From positions 62,001 to 126,000 of the forward strand of contig CAUUVR010000002.1 of NCBI GenBank assembly GCA_963548945.1: 64,000 nt of DNA, written 5' to 3'. Each line of letters begins with the position of its first letter. Position 1 is the stretch's first letter. A program made the translations under genes and the position numbers. This document shows, piece after piece, positions 57,159 to 64,000 of this stretch. This DNA is from Nanosynbacter sp963548945. Its GTDB lineage: Bacteria > Patescibacteriota > Saccharimonadia > Saccharimonadales > Saccharimonadaceae. The notes under the pieces were generated by a model that worked only from the letters and a program-made list of their open reading frames with translations, did not search any database and had not been told where the DNA came from.

Positions 57159-57380
57159 TTAAGCAGCCTTTGCAGCTGGCGGTTGCAGCAATCCTTTTTT
57201 CTTCAGTGTCCGTATTGCTTTTGTGCTTAAAATCATAGTAATTTTCTGACCGTTTACAACAAAAGTCTTTTTCTGAAGATTTGGCTTAAAGACGCGCTTA
57301 GTGCGGCGCAAAGAAAAGCTAACGTTGTGTCCGTATTGCTTGCCTTTGCCTGTCAATTCACATCGTGATGCCATTTTCAC
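57159..57380 (-). CDS. rpmB: 50S ribosomal protein bL28
   Basis: 73 residues: MASRCELTGKGKQYGHNVSF, then RRTKRVFKPNLQKKTFVVN and a C-terminal KALRTLKKKGLL-type helix, as in L28. The Cys pair that binds zinc in some L28 is reduced to one Cys (Cys5). A Shine-Dalgarno site (AAGAGAG) precedes the ATG at 57380. Confidence 0.95.
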   Translation of the reverse strand: MKMASRCELTGKGKQYGHNVSFSLRRTKRVFKPNLQKKTFVVNGQKITMILSTKAIRTLKKKGLLQPPAAKAA

Positions 57381-57497
57381 TCTCTCTTTAAGGTTAATAT
57401 CTAATCTCTAGTATTGTAGAGGTATTTCTTTAATTAGTCAAGATCCAGCTATGTAAAAAATAAAGTCTTTCCCGTACAATTCGTAGTTTGGATGCCT

Positions 57498-57527
57498 TTG
57501 GACTTTATGGCTGTGGGAAGCTACAAT
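57498..57527 (+). promoter_or_regulatory. Promoter of recG
   Basis: TTGGAC (57498-57503), 18-nt spacer, TACAAT (57522-57527), 8 nt before the ATG at 57536. Confidence 0.6.
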
Positions 57528-57535
57528 AGAACAGG

Positions 57536-59581
57536 ATGGTCTTGTTAACGACTTCACTAGAACATATCAAAGGCGTCGGCCCCAAAACTACCCAGGCGCT
57601 GTCGGCAGCGGGTCTAGAGACGGTAGCGGACGCCTTGGATTTTTTGCCGCGGGCGTATGATGATTATTCGGCGGCGGTCAACATCGCCGATCTTCAGCCG
57701 GGCAAAGTGACGGTGCGGGCGCGCTGCGAATCGATTTCCACGCGCATTGTTCGCCGGGGCTTAAGGATCACCACGGCGGTACTGGCGGATGATTCTGGTA
57801 AGGTCAAAGCCGTTTGGTTCAATCAGCCGTACCGCGAATTGCAGCTGAGATCCGACGCCGAGTTCATGTTTTCCGGTCAGTTTGGCATGCAATATAACAG
57901 CTATCAGATTAGCAATCCCTCTGTCGAACTCGCTAAGCAAACCGATACGTCCGACGCCCAACCCACCTCAGGCATCCATCCGATCTACAAATCCATCAAA
58001 AATCTCCGCCCAAAAACTGTGCAGGATTTGCTGAAGAATTTGTGCCCCATCATGGAATTTTTGCCCGAAACGCTGCCGGAGCACATTGTCCAGAGGCAAT
58101 CATTAGTCAGCCGTGCGGAAGCTGTCAAGTTCCTCCATGCGCCGAAAAATTATCAGGAAATTGCCCGCGGTCGTGAGCGGCTGGCGTTTGAAGAATTGTT
58201 TGAAATGATCTTGGCGGCGCAGCTGAATAAGCAGGAGCAAACCAAGTTGACTGGCTGGCGCATTCCGTTCAATCAGCCGGTTGTCAAGCAGTTTGTTGAG
58301 CAGCTGCCGTTTCCCTTGACCAACGCGCAGCGCCGCGCCGCCTGGCAGATTTTGCAAGATTTGGAGTCTGAGCATCCGATGAACCGCTTGCTACAGGGCG
58401 ACGTTGGCTCGGGTAAAACGGTGGTCGCTGGGTTGGTGGCGGCGGAGGTGGCGCAGGCTGGCTTTCAGACGGCCATCATGGCACCGACGGAGATTTTGGC
58501 GACTCAGCACGCCAAAACGCTGAATGAGCTGTTATTGCCGTTTGGCGTGTCGGTAGCACTGCTAACGGGACATGTCAAGGGCGCTCAGCGGCGGCAACTG
58601 CTGGACAATTTAGCGAGCGGTAATATCAACGTGGTGGTTGGTACGCACGCGCTTATTCAGGAAAAAGTGGCGTATCACAAGCTGGGGTTTGTGGTGATTG
58701 ACGAGCAGCATCGATTTGGTGTCAAGCAGCGGCAGGCGTTGCTGCAGAAAGCAGACTATATGCCACACCTGCTCAGCATGACCGCTACGCCGATTCCGCG
58801 GAGCTTGGCGCTGACGTTGTACGGTGAACTGGACATCTCGATTTTGGACGAGCTACCAGCTGGGCGCCAACCGATTGCAACAAAAATTTGGTCGCCAGCC
58901 TCGGCACCAAAACTCTACGAAACTATCGATGCAGAAATTGCCAAAGGTCGCCAAGCCTACGTCATCTGCCCACTGATCGACGACAATCCTGATAATGACA
59001 AAAAGTCGGTTGAGGCGGAATATCACAAATTGGCAAAAACGATGTTTCGTCATCGCCATGCCGGATTATTACACGGTAAGCTGCCGCTGGAGGAAAAAGC
59101 GGCGGTTATGCAGCAGTTTGCGGACGGCGACATTGACATGTTGGTGAGTACCACGGTGGTGGAAGTCGGCGTTAATGTGCCGAACGCTACGGTCATGCTC
59201 ATCGAAAATGCCGATCATTTTGGACTCAGCCAGCTCCATCAGCTGCGCGGTCGGGTTGGGCGCGGCCAGTACCAGAGCTTTTGTCATCTGATGATGTCGG
59301 GTCATGATAAGCCGAGCCAGCGCCTCAGGGAAATTGAGAAGTCTCAAGACGGCTTTTACCTGGCGGAAGTTGACTTGAAACTGCGCGGTCCTGGCGAGAT
59401 TTACGGGCGAGCGCAGCATGGCGCACTGAACCTAAAAATTGCCTCGCTGAGCGATACGCCGCTGATTGCCCGTGCGCAAGCGGAGGCTGAGCGCTTTGTC
59501 AAAGAGGGGCAGGATTTGCTACAATATAACCATCTGGCGCGTGCCGTCAGTCGCTATCAGCGATTAACCATTTTGAATTAA
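57536..59581 (+). CDS. recG: ATP-dependent DNA helicase RecG
   Basis: 681 residues. The N-terminal wedge domain (GVGPKTTQALSAAGLETVADALDFLPRAYDD, OB fold to residue about 160) recognises branched DNA. Motor motifs: Q-region LTNAQRRAAWQIL, Walker A GDVGSGKTVVAG (about residues 287-298), DExH box IDEQHRFG (about 388), MTATPIPRSLALT, and motif VI with QLRGRVGRG. It remodels stalled replication forks. Length matches the family. Confidence 0.96.
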   Translation: MVLLTTSLEHIKGVGPKTTQALSAAGLETVADALDFLPRAYDDYSAAVNIADLQPGKVTVRARCESISTRIVRRGLRITTAVLADDSGKVKAVWFNQPYRELQLRSDAEFMFSGQFGMQYNSYQISNPSVELAKQTDTSDAQPTSGIHPIYKSIKNLRPKTVQDLLKNLCPIMEFLPETLPEHIVQRQSLVSRAEAVKFLHAPKNYQEIARGRERLAFEELFEMILAAQLNKQEQTKLTGWRIPFNQPVVKQFVEQLPFPLTNAQRRAAWQILQDLESEHPMNRLLQGDVGSGKTVVAGLVAAEVAQAGFQTAIMAPTEILATQHAKTLNELLLPFGVSVALLTGHVKGAQRRQLLDNLASGNINVVVGTHALIQEKVAYHKLGFVVIDEQHRFGVKQRQALLQKADYMPHLLSMTATPIPRSLALTLYGELDISILDELPAGRQPIATKIWSPASAPKLYETIDAEIAKGRQAYVICPLIDDNPDNDKKSVEAEYHKLAKTMFRHRHAGLLHGKLPLEEKAAVMQQFADGDIDMLVSTTVVEVGVNVPNATVMLIENADHFGLSQLHQLRGRVGRGQYQSFCHLMMSGHDKPSQRLREIEKSQDGFYLAEVDLKLRGPGEIYGRAQHGALNLKIASLSDTPLIARAQAEAERFVKEGQDLLQYNHLARAVSRYQRLTILN

Positions 59582-59582
59582 T

Positions 59583-60398
59583 ATGTATGCAGGAACAACA
59601 ATTAGAGATGGCTCTGGCCGGTTTATCGGTGTTCATCAAAAGATAGATCGAGTGGCCAGGCGACATCTGACGCCAATGCTGCCTGATTGGTGTGAGTTTC
59701 CTGATATTAAAGATATTCTGCACTTTGAAGGCAAAAACGGTCCTGACGGCGTCAAGCGTAAAAGTCCAGCCGTTGACGAGCCGTGGCATTTCATCAATCC
59801 AGACGATCCGAACGACACGGCGCTTTTGGAGATGATTGACCAGCATATTGATAACCTAGCGAAGGCGCTGCAGAAACGTAATTCTGAACGAGCCGCCTTT
59901 GAAGCCGCGTGGATGGCGCACGCTATCACCGATGGTCTGACGCCGGCGCATCATTTCCCGCTGGAACAGGCAATGGAGGAGTTGCGCGGCGGTGAAGGGC
60001 TGGAGACGCGAACCTCAATTCTCAAGAAAAATGTCATGAAGGGTGACACGGGGATTGAGCTCGTCAAAAATAATTGGAAGTTTTGGGGTGCTAAAGGCAT
60101 GATGACCATGCATGTGGCGTTTGAAGCGGGCGTGGCAAGTGTGGTGGCTTATCCGCGCTTTAAGGATGCCGTGCCAAGCGAGGCTGAAATTTTACAGGTA
60201 AAGCAGCGGGGCTATCGGCAATACTATCTGGAGCAAGTTCACGCCGTGGCGGCCATGAAAATGTATGACAACTTTGGTAAAAATGGCTGGACGACGGATC
60301 TGGCGTGGCAAACCAACCATGAGTTGATGCCAATCATCATCAAAGCCGTCATGTTGGGCTGGCTAGCGTCGATTTGGAAACTTGAGGCCAAACGGTGA
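59583..60398 (+). CDS. Putative zinc-dependent phospholipase/nuclease-fold protein
   Basis: 271 residues, no signal peptide. It is rich in His and Asp with a pattern reminiscent of the PLC/P1 nuclease fold: VHQKIDRVARRHL at the start, HFEGKNGPDG, then AAWMAHAITDGLTPAHHFP (about residues 113-131), where His and Asp spaced this way bind zinc in that fold. The assignment is tentative. It starts 1 nt after the recG stop codon and overlaps rsmD by 4 nt, so the three form an operon. The family is otherwise unknown to me. Confidence 0.6.
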   Translation: MYAGTTIRDGSGRFIGVHQKIDRVARRHLTPMLPDWCEFPDIKDILHFEGKNGPDGVKRKSPAVDEPWHFINPDDPNDTALLEMIDQHIDNLAKALQKRNSERAAFEAAWMAHAITDGLTPAHHFPLEQAMEELRGGEGLETRTSILKKNVMKGDTGIELVKNNWKFWGAKGMMTMHVAFEAGVASVVAYPRFKDAVPSEAEILQVKQRGYRQYYLEQVHAVAAMKMYDNFGKNGWTTDLAWQTNHELMPIIIKAVMLGWLASIWKLEAKR

Positions 60399-60940
60399 GA
60401 GTACGCATCATCGCTGGGGAATTTGGTGGACGATTTATCCAGGCGCCGCCAGGTTCAACGACGCATCCCATGGGCGAACGAGTCCGTTCGGCAATGTTCA
60501 ACTCACTGGGTGAAACAGTCCGCGGTGCGCGGGTTCTGGATGCCTTTGCTGGTTCCGGCGCTATTGGTTTGGAATGTTTAAGTCGTGGCGCCGAGTTAGC
60601 GGTTTTCGTGGAGCGCAACCGAGTTGCTCAGCGTGTTATTGTCGAAAATATAGACCGTTTGGGTGTCGATGAAAAATCTATTGTAATAAAAACAACGATA
60701 TCGAATTGGCTGGAAAGCATGAGCATAACAGAGAAGTTTGACATCATCTTTGCTGATCCGCCATACCATAACCCTCAGTTTTCCACAGTTTCACGACTGA
60801 TGGGGCTTCTCAAACCAGGCGGATGTATGATATTATCACACCCAGGAATAGGTGAGGTGCCAATTCAAAACGGAATTGTTGTGGTGGACAATCGTAGTTA
60901 TGGGGAGGCGCACCTCACCCGGTTCCGTCGAGAGAGATAG
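60395..60940 (+). CDS. rsmD: 16S rRNA (guanine-966-N2)-methyltransferase
   Basis: 181 residues from GTG at 60395 (GTGA overlap). The start MRVRIIAGEFGGRFIQAPPG, SAM motif VLDAFAGSGAIGLECLSRGA (about residues 46-65) and catalytic DPPYHNP (about 131-137) identify RsmD. It methylates G966 of 16S rRNA. Last gene of the recG unit, followed by a terminator. Confidence 0.95.
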   Translation: MRVRIIAGEFGGRFIQAPPGSTTHPMGERVRSAMFNSLGETVRGARVLDAFAGSGAIGLECLSRGAELAVFVERNRVAQRVIVENIDRLGVDEKSIVIKTTISNWLESMSITEKFDIIFADPPYHNPQFSTVSRLMGLLKPGGCMILSHPGIGEVPIQNGIVVVDNRSYGEAHLTRFRRER

Positions 60941-60954
60941 GTCTATTAAACAAG

Positions 60955-60980
60955 CACAGCCCGTAGGGTTGTGTTTTTTA
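60955..60980 (+). terminator. Terminator of the recG-rsmD unit
   Basis: CACAGCCC (60955-60962) pairs with GGGTTGTG (60966-60973), loop GTA, then a T-run. Confidence 0.85.
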
Positions 60981-61065
60981 TTTTAAGTAAAAATTTCTTG
61001 GCATACTTGTTTTATGGGGCTAATTCACGAAGCTTAATACCGATAAAGACGCAGATTAGTCATGA

Positions 61066-61071
61066 TATAAT
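61066..61071 (+). promoter_or_regulatory. -10 box of the M50 protease gene, leaderless arrangement
   Basis: TATAAT, 6 nt before the ATG at 61078; no convincing -35. Confidence 0.55.
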
Positions 61072-61077
61072 GCTATT

Positions 61078-61728
61078 ATGATGTCCATCATGAGTATCAT
61101 AATGATTTTTGTTGTAATTCTCTTGTCTATGACGGTTCATGAGGCTATGCATGCTTTTATGGGATACTTTCTGGGCGATAATACTGCAAAAATTGAAGGA
61201 CGACTGACCCTTAATCCATTAAAGCACATTGACCCATTTATGACTATTCTTCTGCCGTTAACCATGGCGCTGCTGGGTGGGCCAGTGTTTGGCGGCGCAA
61301 AACCAGTGCCGTTTAACCCTAATAGAGTCCGCTATGGCGAATGGGGGGCTGCTATGGTTGCATTGGCAGGGCCTTTGACTAATTTTTTTATAGCTTTTCT
61401 TGCTTTTGGTATTGGTGCTTTGATGGGTGTTGTTAGTAACGGCGGGTTGGTCGCGTCATCGTTTCTTGGATCGGTGATAGCAATGACAGTATCCGTTAAT
61501 CTGGGCTTTTTCGTGTTTAACATGCTGCCTGTACCACCGTTAGACGGTTCTCGCTTGTTATATGCTTTAGCGCCGGAAAGTGCTAGGCGACTGATGGAGC
61601 AAATTGAACAATACGGCACATTGGTAGTTTTTTTACTTGTTGTGCTATTCTCTAGTGCAATTGGCCGAGTAATGAGCGCTTGTATCAGTACTATACTAGA
61701 TGTATTTATGATGATTTTTAGTGTATAA
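61078..61728 (+). CDS. Site-2 protease family (M50) membrane metalloprotease
   Basis: 216 residues, short rhomboid-like SpoIVFB/YwhC type. Zinc motif HEAMH in TVHEAMHAFMGYFLGD (about residues 20-35), third ligand in the LPVPPLDGSRLLYAL motif (about 154-168), with four to five membrane helices. Such proteases cut membrane-bound regulators, for example anti-sigma factors. The terminal GTATAATAG overlaps the -10 box of the following ncRNA candidate. Confidence 0.9.
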   Translation: MMSIMSIIMIFVVILLSMTVHEAMHAFMGYFLGDNTAKIEGRLTLNPLKHIDPFMTILLPLTMALLGGPVFGGAKPVPFNPNRVRYGEWGAAMVALAGPLTNFFIAFLAFGIGALMGVVSNGGLVASSFLGSVIAMTVSVNLGFFVFNMLPVPPLDGSRLLYALAPESARRLMEQIEQYGTLVVFLLVVLFSSAIGRVMSACISTILDVFMMIFSV

Positions 61729-61729
61729 T
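61724..61729 (+). promoter_or_regulatory. -10 box of a candidate ncRNA, overlapping the M50 stop codon
   Basis: TATAAT with the TAA stop codon of the protease gene inside it (61726-61728). Confidence 0.55.
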
Positions 61730-61736
61730 AGAGATA

Positions 61737-61883
61737 GCCCTAAGTTGCCTGCGGGTACGTATGATTTTCCTAACATCATATGATAGGGAGCTTTAATGAT
61801 TTATTATCGTGGTAATAAGTTGCGAGCACCCACCTTGCTTTTAAGCGGGGAATATCAAGTATTTGCAGGGTCTTAGGGTTTTT
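61737..61883 (+). ncRNA. Candidate structured ncRNA of about 147 nt, upstream of rnpB
   Basis: Closing stem CCCTAAG (61738-61744) / CTTAGGG (61872-61878) continues after an asymmetric bulge with CCTGC (61748-61752) / GCAGG (61865-61869). Inside are hairpins TATGAT/ATCATA (61760-61765, 61775-61780), TTATTA/TAATAA (61801-61806, 61813-61818) and CCTTGCT/AGCGGGG (61833-61839, 61844-61850). The 3' arm is followed by TTTTT, so the closing stem doubles as terminator. No ORF fits. It could be a divergent 6S RNA, but the multi-branched fold does not match the classic rod; it does not resemble SRP RNA or tmRNA. Confidence 0.5.
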
Positions 61884-61909
61884 GTTTGGGATTATATGAA
61901 AGTTTAATG

Positions 61910-61915
61910 TATAAT
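61910..61915 (+). promoter_or_regulatory. -10 box of rnpB
   Basis: TATAAT, 6 nt before the predicted RNA 5' end at 61922. Confidence 0.7.
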
Positions 61916-61921
61916 GAAGCG

Positions 61922-62268
61922 GTAGTCTGCTGAGCGGTCGCTTGGCGCGTGCTGCGCTAAGAGGAAAGTCCGGGCAGCGAAGGATACGGCAGTCGCTAAC
62001 GGCGACCGGGGGCAACCCTAGGGAAAGTGCCACAGAAACGAAACTACCTTAGTGCTTAATTAAATACTAAGGAAAAGGTGAAACGAGCGAGGTAAGAGCT
62101 CGCAGTTGTCTGCGGTGACGCAGGCAAGAGGTAAACCCTGCTGGCTGCAAGGAGATTTACATTAAAAGCGATCCGCTTGTAAATCGATAACCGCTTGATT
62201 TGCTTGGCAACAGGCAAACTAGATAGATGATCGTTCTCGACAAAACCCGGCTTATAGGCAGGCTGCAA
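61922..62268 (+). ncRNA. rnpB: RNase P RNA (bacterial class A)
   Basis: The conserved cores are visible: GAGGAAAGTCCGGGC (5' side of P4 and its flank), the CACAGAAACGAAACT stretch, GGTAAACCC, and the 3' side ACCCGGCTTATAGGCAGG. P1 is a 9-bp stem of GTAGTCTGC (61922-61930) and GCAGGCTGC (62258-62266). Length about 347 nt is normal. It is the catalytic RNA that cuts tRNA 5' leaders. Confidence 0.95.
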
Positions 62269-62271
62269 TGT

Positions 62272-62308
62272 AAAACAACCCTGATTACTAGGTAGTCAGG
62301 GTTGTTTT
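62272..62308 (+). terminator. rnpB terminator
   Basis: Perfect 13-bp stem AAAACAACCCTGA (62272-62284) / TCAGGGTTGTTTT (62296-62308), extended inward by four more pairs to a TAG loop. The symmetric A/T runs also allow it to stop the convergent rplT transcript. Confidence 0.9.
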
Positions 62309-62335
62309 ATTGGTGTAATTGGTGTATTTGGGTAA

Positions 62336-62677
62336 TTACGAAGCTGCTTTTACAACATCTGCGAAAGCTTTTGGCTCGTTTACTGCCAGTTCTGTTAATA
62401 TTTTCCGATCAAGCGCGATATTGTTCGCTTTCAATCCTGCAATTAGCTTGCCGTATGTTGTGCCTTCCTGGCGAGCAGCGGCGTTAATACGGGTGATCCA
62501 TAAGCTGCGCAAATCGCGTTTTTTATTGCGGCGATCGCGGTAAGCGTACTGTAAAGCCCGGATGACGCCTTGCTTTGCCAGGCGGAAGCTGCGGGTTCTA
62601 TTGTGCCGCATACCCTTAGCTAATTTGAGCGTCTTTTTATGTTTTGCGCGGGCAGCGACTCCTCGTTTTACTCTCAT
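62336..62677 (-). CDS. rplT: 50S ribosomal protein bL20
   Basis: 113 residues: MRVKRGVAARAKHKKTLKLAKG, then RDRRNKKRDLRSLWITRINAA and LIAGLKANNIALDRKILTELA, the L20 pattern, with a basic N-terminal extension that threads into 23S rRNA. Last gene of infC-rpmI-rplT, with which it shares the classic IF3 operon order. Confidence 0.96.
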   Translation of the reverse strand: MRVKRGVAARAKHKKTLKLAKGMRHNRTRSFRLAKQGVIRALQYAYRDRRNKKRDLRSLWITRINAAARQEGTTYGKLIAGLKANNIALDRKILTELAVNEPKAFADVVKAAS

Positions 62678-62684
62678 GATGTCA

Positions 62685-62879
62685 TTAAGCTCCTATCGCT
62701 CGGCGGACATTCTTTGCCATTGAGCCAGTTACTTTTGCTGTTGTATTGATAGCGCGCTTTCGACTTTTTGACTTTTTAGCCAGAAAGTGACCGCCAAACG
62801 CGCGTTGGCGAGTCAATTTGCCGGTGCTGGTCAGCTTAATGCGCTTCGCAGTACCTTTGTGGGTCTTTAGTTTCGGCAT
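62685..62879 (-). CDS. rpmI: 50S ribosomal protein bL35
   Basis: 64 residues: PKLKTHKGTAKRIKLTSTGK, then RQRAFGGHFLAKKSKSRKRA, the L35 signature. Its ATG is next to the infC stop codon, so translation is coupled. Confidence 0.95.
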   Translation of the reverse strand: MPKLKTHKGTAKRIKLTSTGKLTRQRAFGGHFLAKKSKSRKRAINTTAKVTGSMAKNVRRAIGA

Positions 62880-63385
62880 TATTTACTCCTTATTACTACG
62901 CTCAGATTGCGACCAGCCATCTGAGGTTTTTGCTCTAATATTGCTTCTTCTTCGAGATGTCCCATGATTTTGTTGATCAACTCATAGCCTATCTCTTTGT
63001 GTGCCATCTCGCGACCTTTGTAAACAACCTGTATGCGCACTTTATGTCCGCCTTCCAGGAATTTACGAATCTTCTTTAGCTTGACTTCCAGATCGCCAGC
63101 GCCAATCTTTAGTCCAAAGCGCATTTGTTTCAAGTCGCCAGATTTTGCCGAACGCCGATTTCTTTGCTGATCCTTCATCTTTTGATACTGGTATTTACCC
63201 CAGTCGATGACCTTAGCAACAGGCGGATTGGCATTTGGTGAAATTTCAACAAGGTCTAGTCCAGCTTCCTCGGCTGCACGAAGCGCGTCGCGAAGCGGCA
63301 TAATTCCGAGCTGTTCGCCATCTGAGCCGACGACCCGCAGTTCTCGGGCACGGATTTCTCCGTTGATACGAATTGATTTAGTGAT
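62879..63385 (-). CDS. infC: Translation initiation factor IF-3, ATC start codon
   Basis: 168 residues from an ATC at 63385-63383. The ATG at 63301 would remove 28 residues of the N-domain that clearly belong to IF3 (SIRINGEIRARELRVVG). AAGGAG lies 8 nt upstream of the ATC, and no ATG, GTG or TTG in frame gives the complete N-domain. AUU/AUC/AUA starts are the known means of IF3 autoregulation in many bacteria, since IF3 itself rejects such codons. Later landmarks: LDLVEISPNANPPVAKVIDWGKY, then KKIRKFLEGGHKVRIQVVYKGREMAH. Confidence 0.9.
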   Translation of the reverse strand: MTKSIRINGEIRARELRVVGSDGEQLGIMPLRDALRAAEEAGLDLVEISPNANPPVAKVIDWGKYQYQKMKDQQRNRRSAKSGDLKQMRFGLKIGAGDLEVKLKKIRKFLEGGHKVRIQVVYKGREMAHKEIGYELINKIMGHLEEEAILEQKPQMAGRNLSVVIRSK

Positions 63386-63430
63386 CTTCAGCTCTCCTTT
63401 GAAGCAATTTTTAGATTAATTCCACTGGTC

Positions 63431-63459
63431 ATTGTAACAGAGATGGAGAGCCTTTTCAA
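63431..63459 (-). promoter_or_regulatory. Promoter of the infC operon
   Basis: On the minus strand: TTGAAA (63459-63454), 17-nt spacer, TACAAT (63436-63431). It gives a leader of about 40 nt with an AAGGAG site. Confidence 0.75.
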
Positions 63460-63469
63460 TATGTCTTAT

Positions 63470-64000
63470 TCAATTCGCAGCGATTTGGCGATACTGAAGA
63501 CTTTCGGCGACATGGGGGACTTCAATAGTGCGGCTGCCTTCCAGGTCGGCAATGGTTCTAGCGACCTTGATAGTTTTGAAATAGCTGCGGGCGCTCAAGT
63601 CTAGTTTTTTACTTGCCGAAATAAGGAAAGATTGAGCTTTATTTGATAGTGATGTATATTTATCAACATCAGTGTTATTTATATTGCTGTTGTAACTAGT
63701 GCTACAATTATAACGGAGGTGTTGAAGGTTATGTGCTTTATTTATTAAAGACTGAATATTGGTATGTTGTGATTTTAACGACAGGTTTTTTATCGCTAAT
63801 TGCTCATGAGGAACTCTGGATACAGACACAGTAAGATCAATTCTATCCAGTAGTGGTCCGGATAGTTTTTTCTGGTAGTTTAGTATTTGGGACTGAGAGC
63901 AGGTGCATTGCTTTTCTGTATCGCCTAAGAATCCGCAGGGACATGGGTTCATTGTGGCGATAAGTATAAAGTCTGCAGGGAATTTAAATTTTCCTTTTGC
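63470..64000 (-). CDS. comM: Mg-chelatase-like AAA ATPase ComM/YifB, C-terminal part (truncated by window)
   Basis: 176 residues are visible; the frame is open to base 64000. FPADFILIATMNPCPCGFLGD and SGPLLDRIDLTVSVSRVP (sensor 1 and arginine-finger regions) and the ARSYFKTIKVARTIADLEGS C-terminal domain identify the YifB/ComM family. ComM is a hexameric helicase that drives branch migration during natural transformation. The MNPCPCG element and the CTC cysteine pair could bind zinc. Together with the type IV pilus locus it points to DNA uptake. The promoter region and N-terminus are outside the window. Confidence 0.9.
   Translation of the reverse strand, partial: AKGKFKFPADFILIATMNPCPCGFLGDTEKQCTCSQSQILNYQKKLSGPLLDRIDLTVSVSRVPHEQLAIKNLSLKSQHTNIQSLINKAHNLQHLRYNCSTSYNSNINNTDVDKYTSLSNKAQSFLISASKKLDLSARSYFKTIKVARTIADLEGSRTIEVPHVAESLQYRQIAAN

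Noticed and set aside
61737..61883. Calling the ncRNA candidate 6S RNA
   Set aside because: The interior folds into several hairpins rather than a rod with one large central bubble, so the name cannot be supported by eye.
63390..63431. A 14-codon upstream ORF before infC as a leader peptide
   Set aside because: Its ATG overlaps the -10 box, so it would not be in the mRNA.

Overview
The window reads as a compact chromosome segment of a Candidate Phyla Radiation bacterium, most likely a member of Saccharibacteria (TM7). The lineage is inferred from gene content and style, not from a marker search: small tightly packed housekeeping genes, a Gram-positive-type type IV pilus locus without a secretin, short forms of several proteins (ThrRS without a TGS domain, TruB without a PUA domain), and genetic code 11 with TGA used as a normal stop. 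I see no CRISPR array, insertion sequence, prophage or transposase.

Layout. 1-5.1 kb: 3' end of rpoD, a P-loop kinase divergent from polA, a membrane protein and mutM. 5.1-11.9 kb: an unknown two-gene unit (second gene frameshifted), holA, rpsT, a degenerate DHH-type protein, truB, a pilin, rpsO and a sortase. 12.1-24.1 kb: pnp with a long leader, two tandem paralogous membrane proteins, a family 4 uracil-DNA glycosylase, an Rrf2 regulator with a clear operator plus a YhgE/Pip membrane protein, RNase J and FtsK. 24.2-31.2 kb: orphan pheA, a 588-residue unknown protein, rpsF-ssb-rpsR, efp, a gene-free AT-rich stretch of about 0.6 kb, a TlyA-type methyltransferase and ychF. 31.3-46.5 kb: a large secreted surface protein and a continuous type IV pilus locus (pilM, pilN, pilO, small membrane gene, pilB, pilT, pilC, pilin, pilD, three minor pilins, a PilX-like gene). 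46.5-57.4 kb: a Xer recombinase, ndk, tRNA-Arg and tRNA-Thr each fused by 5 nt to a membrane-protein gene, a glycosyltransferase, tRNA-Val, then thrS-HAD-ATL-miaA, a winged-helix gene, an MBL-like gene and rpmB. 57.5-64 kb: recG, a His-rich protein, rsmD, a membrane metalloprotease, a candidate structured ncRNA, rnpB, then infC-rpmI-rplT and the 3' part of comM on the minus strand.

The most striking feature is in the non-coding sequence. In about 18 transcription units a good -10 hexamer ends only 6-9 nt before the start codon, which predicts leaderless mRNAs. A second class (rpsT, pnp, Rrf2, RNase J, rpsF, ndk, infC and others) has real leaders with Shine-Dalgarno sites. The sharpest example is a perfect 22-bp palindrome between polA and a kinase gene that forms both -10 boxes, each 6 nt from its ATG. 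Two tRNA genes end exactly 5 nt before the ATG of the next gene, so tRNA 3' processing should itself produce near-leaderless mRNAs. A second theme is loss of metal-binding cysteines in proteins that usually carry them (UDG family 4, Fpg, PilB).
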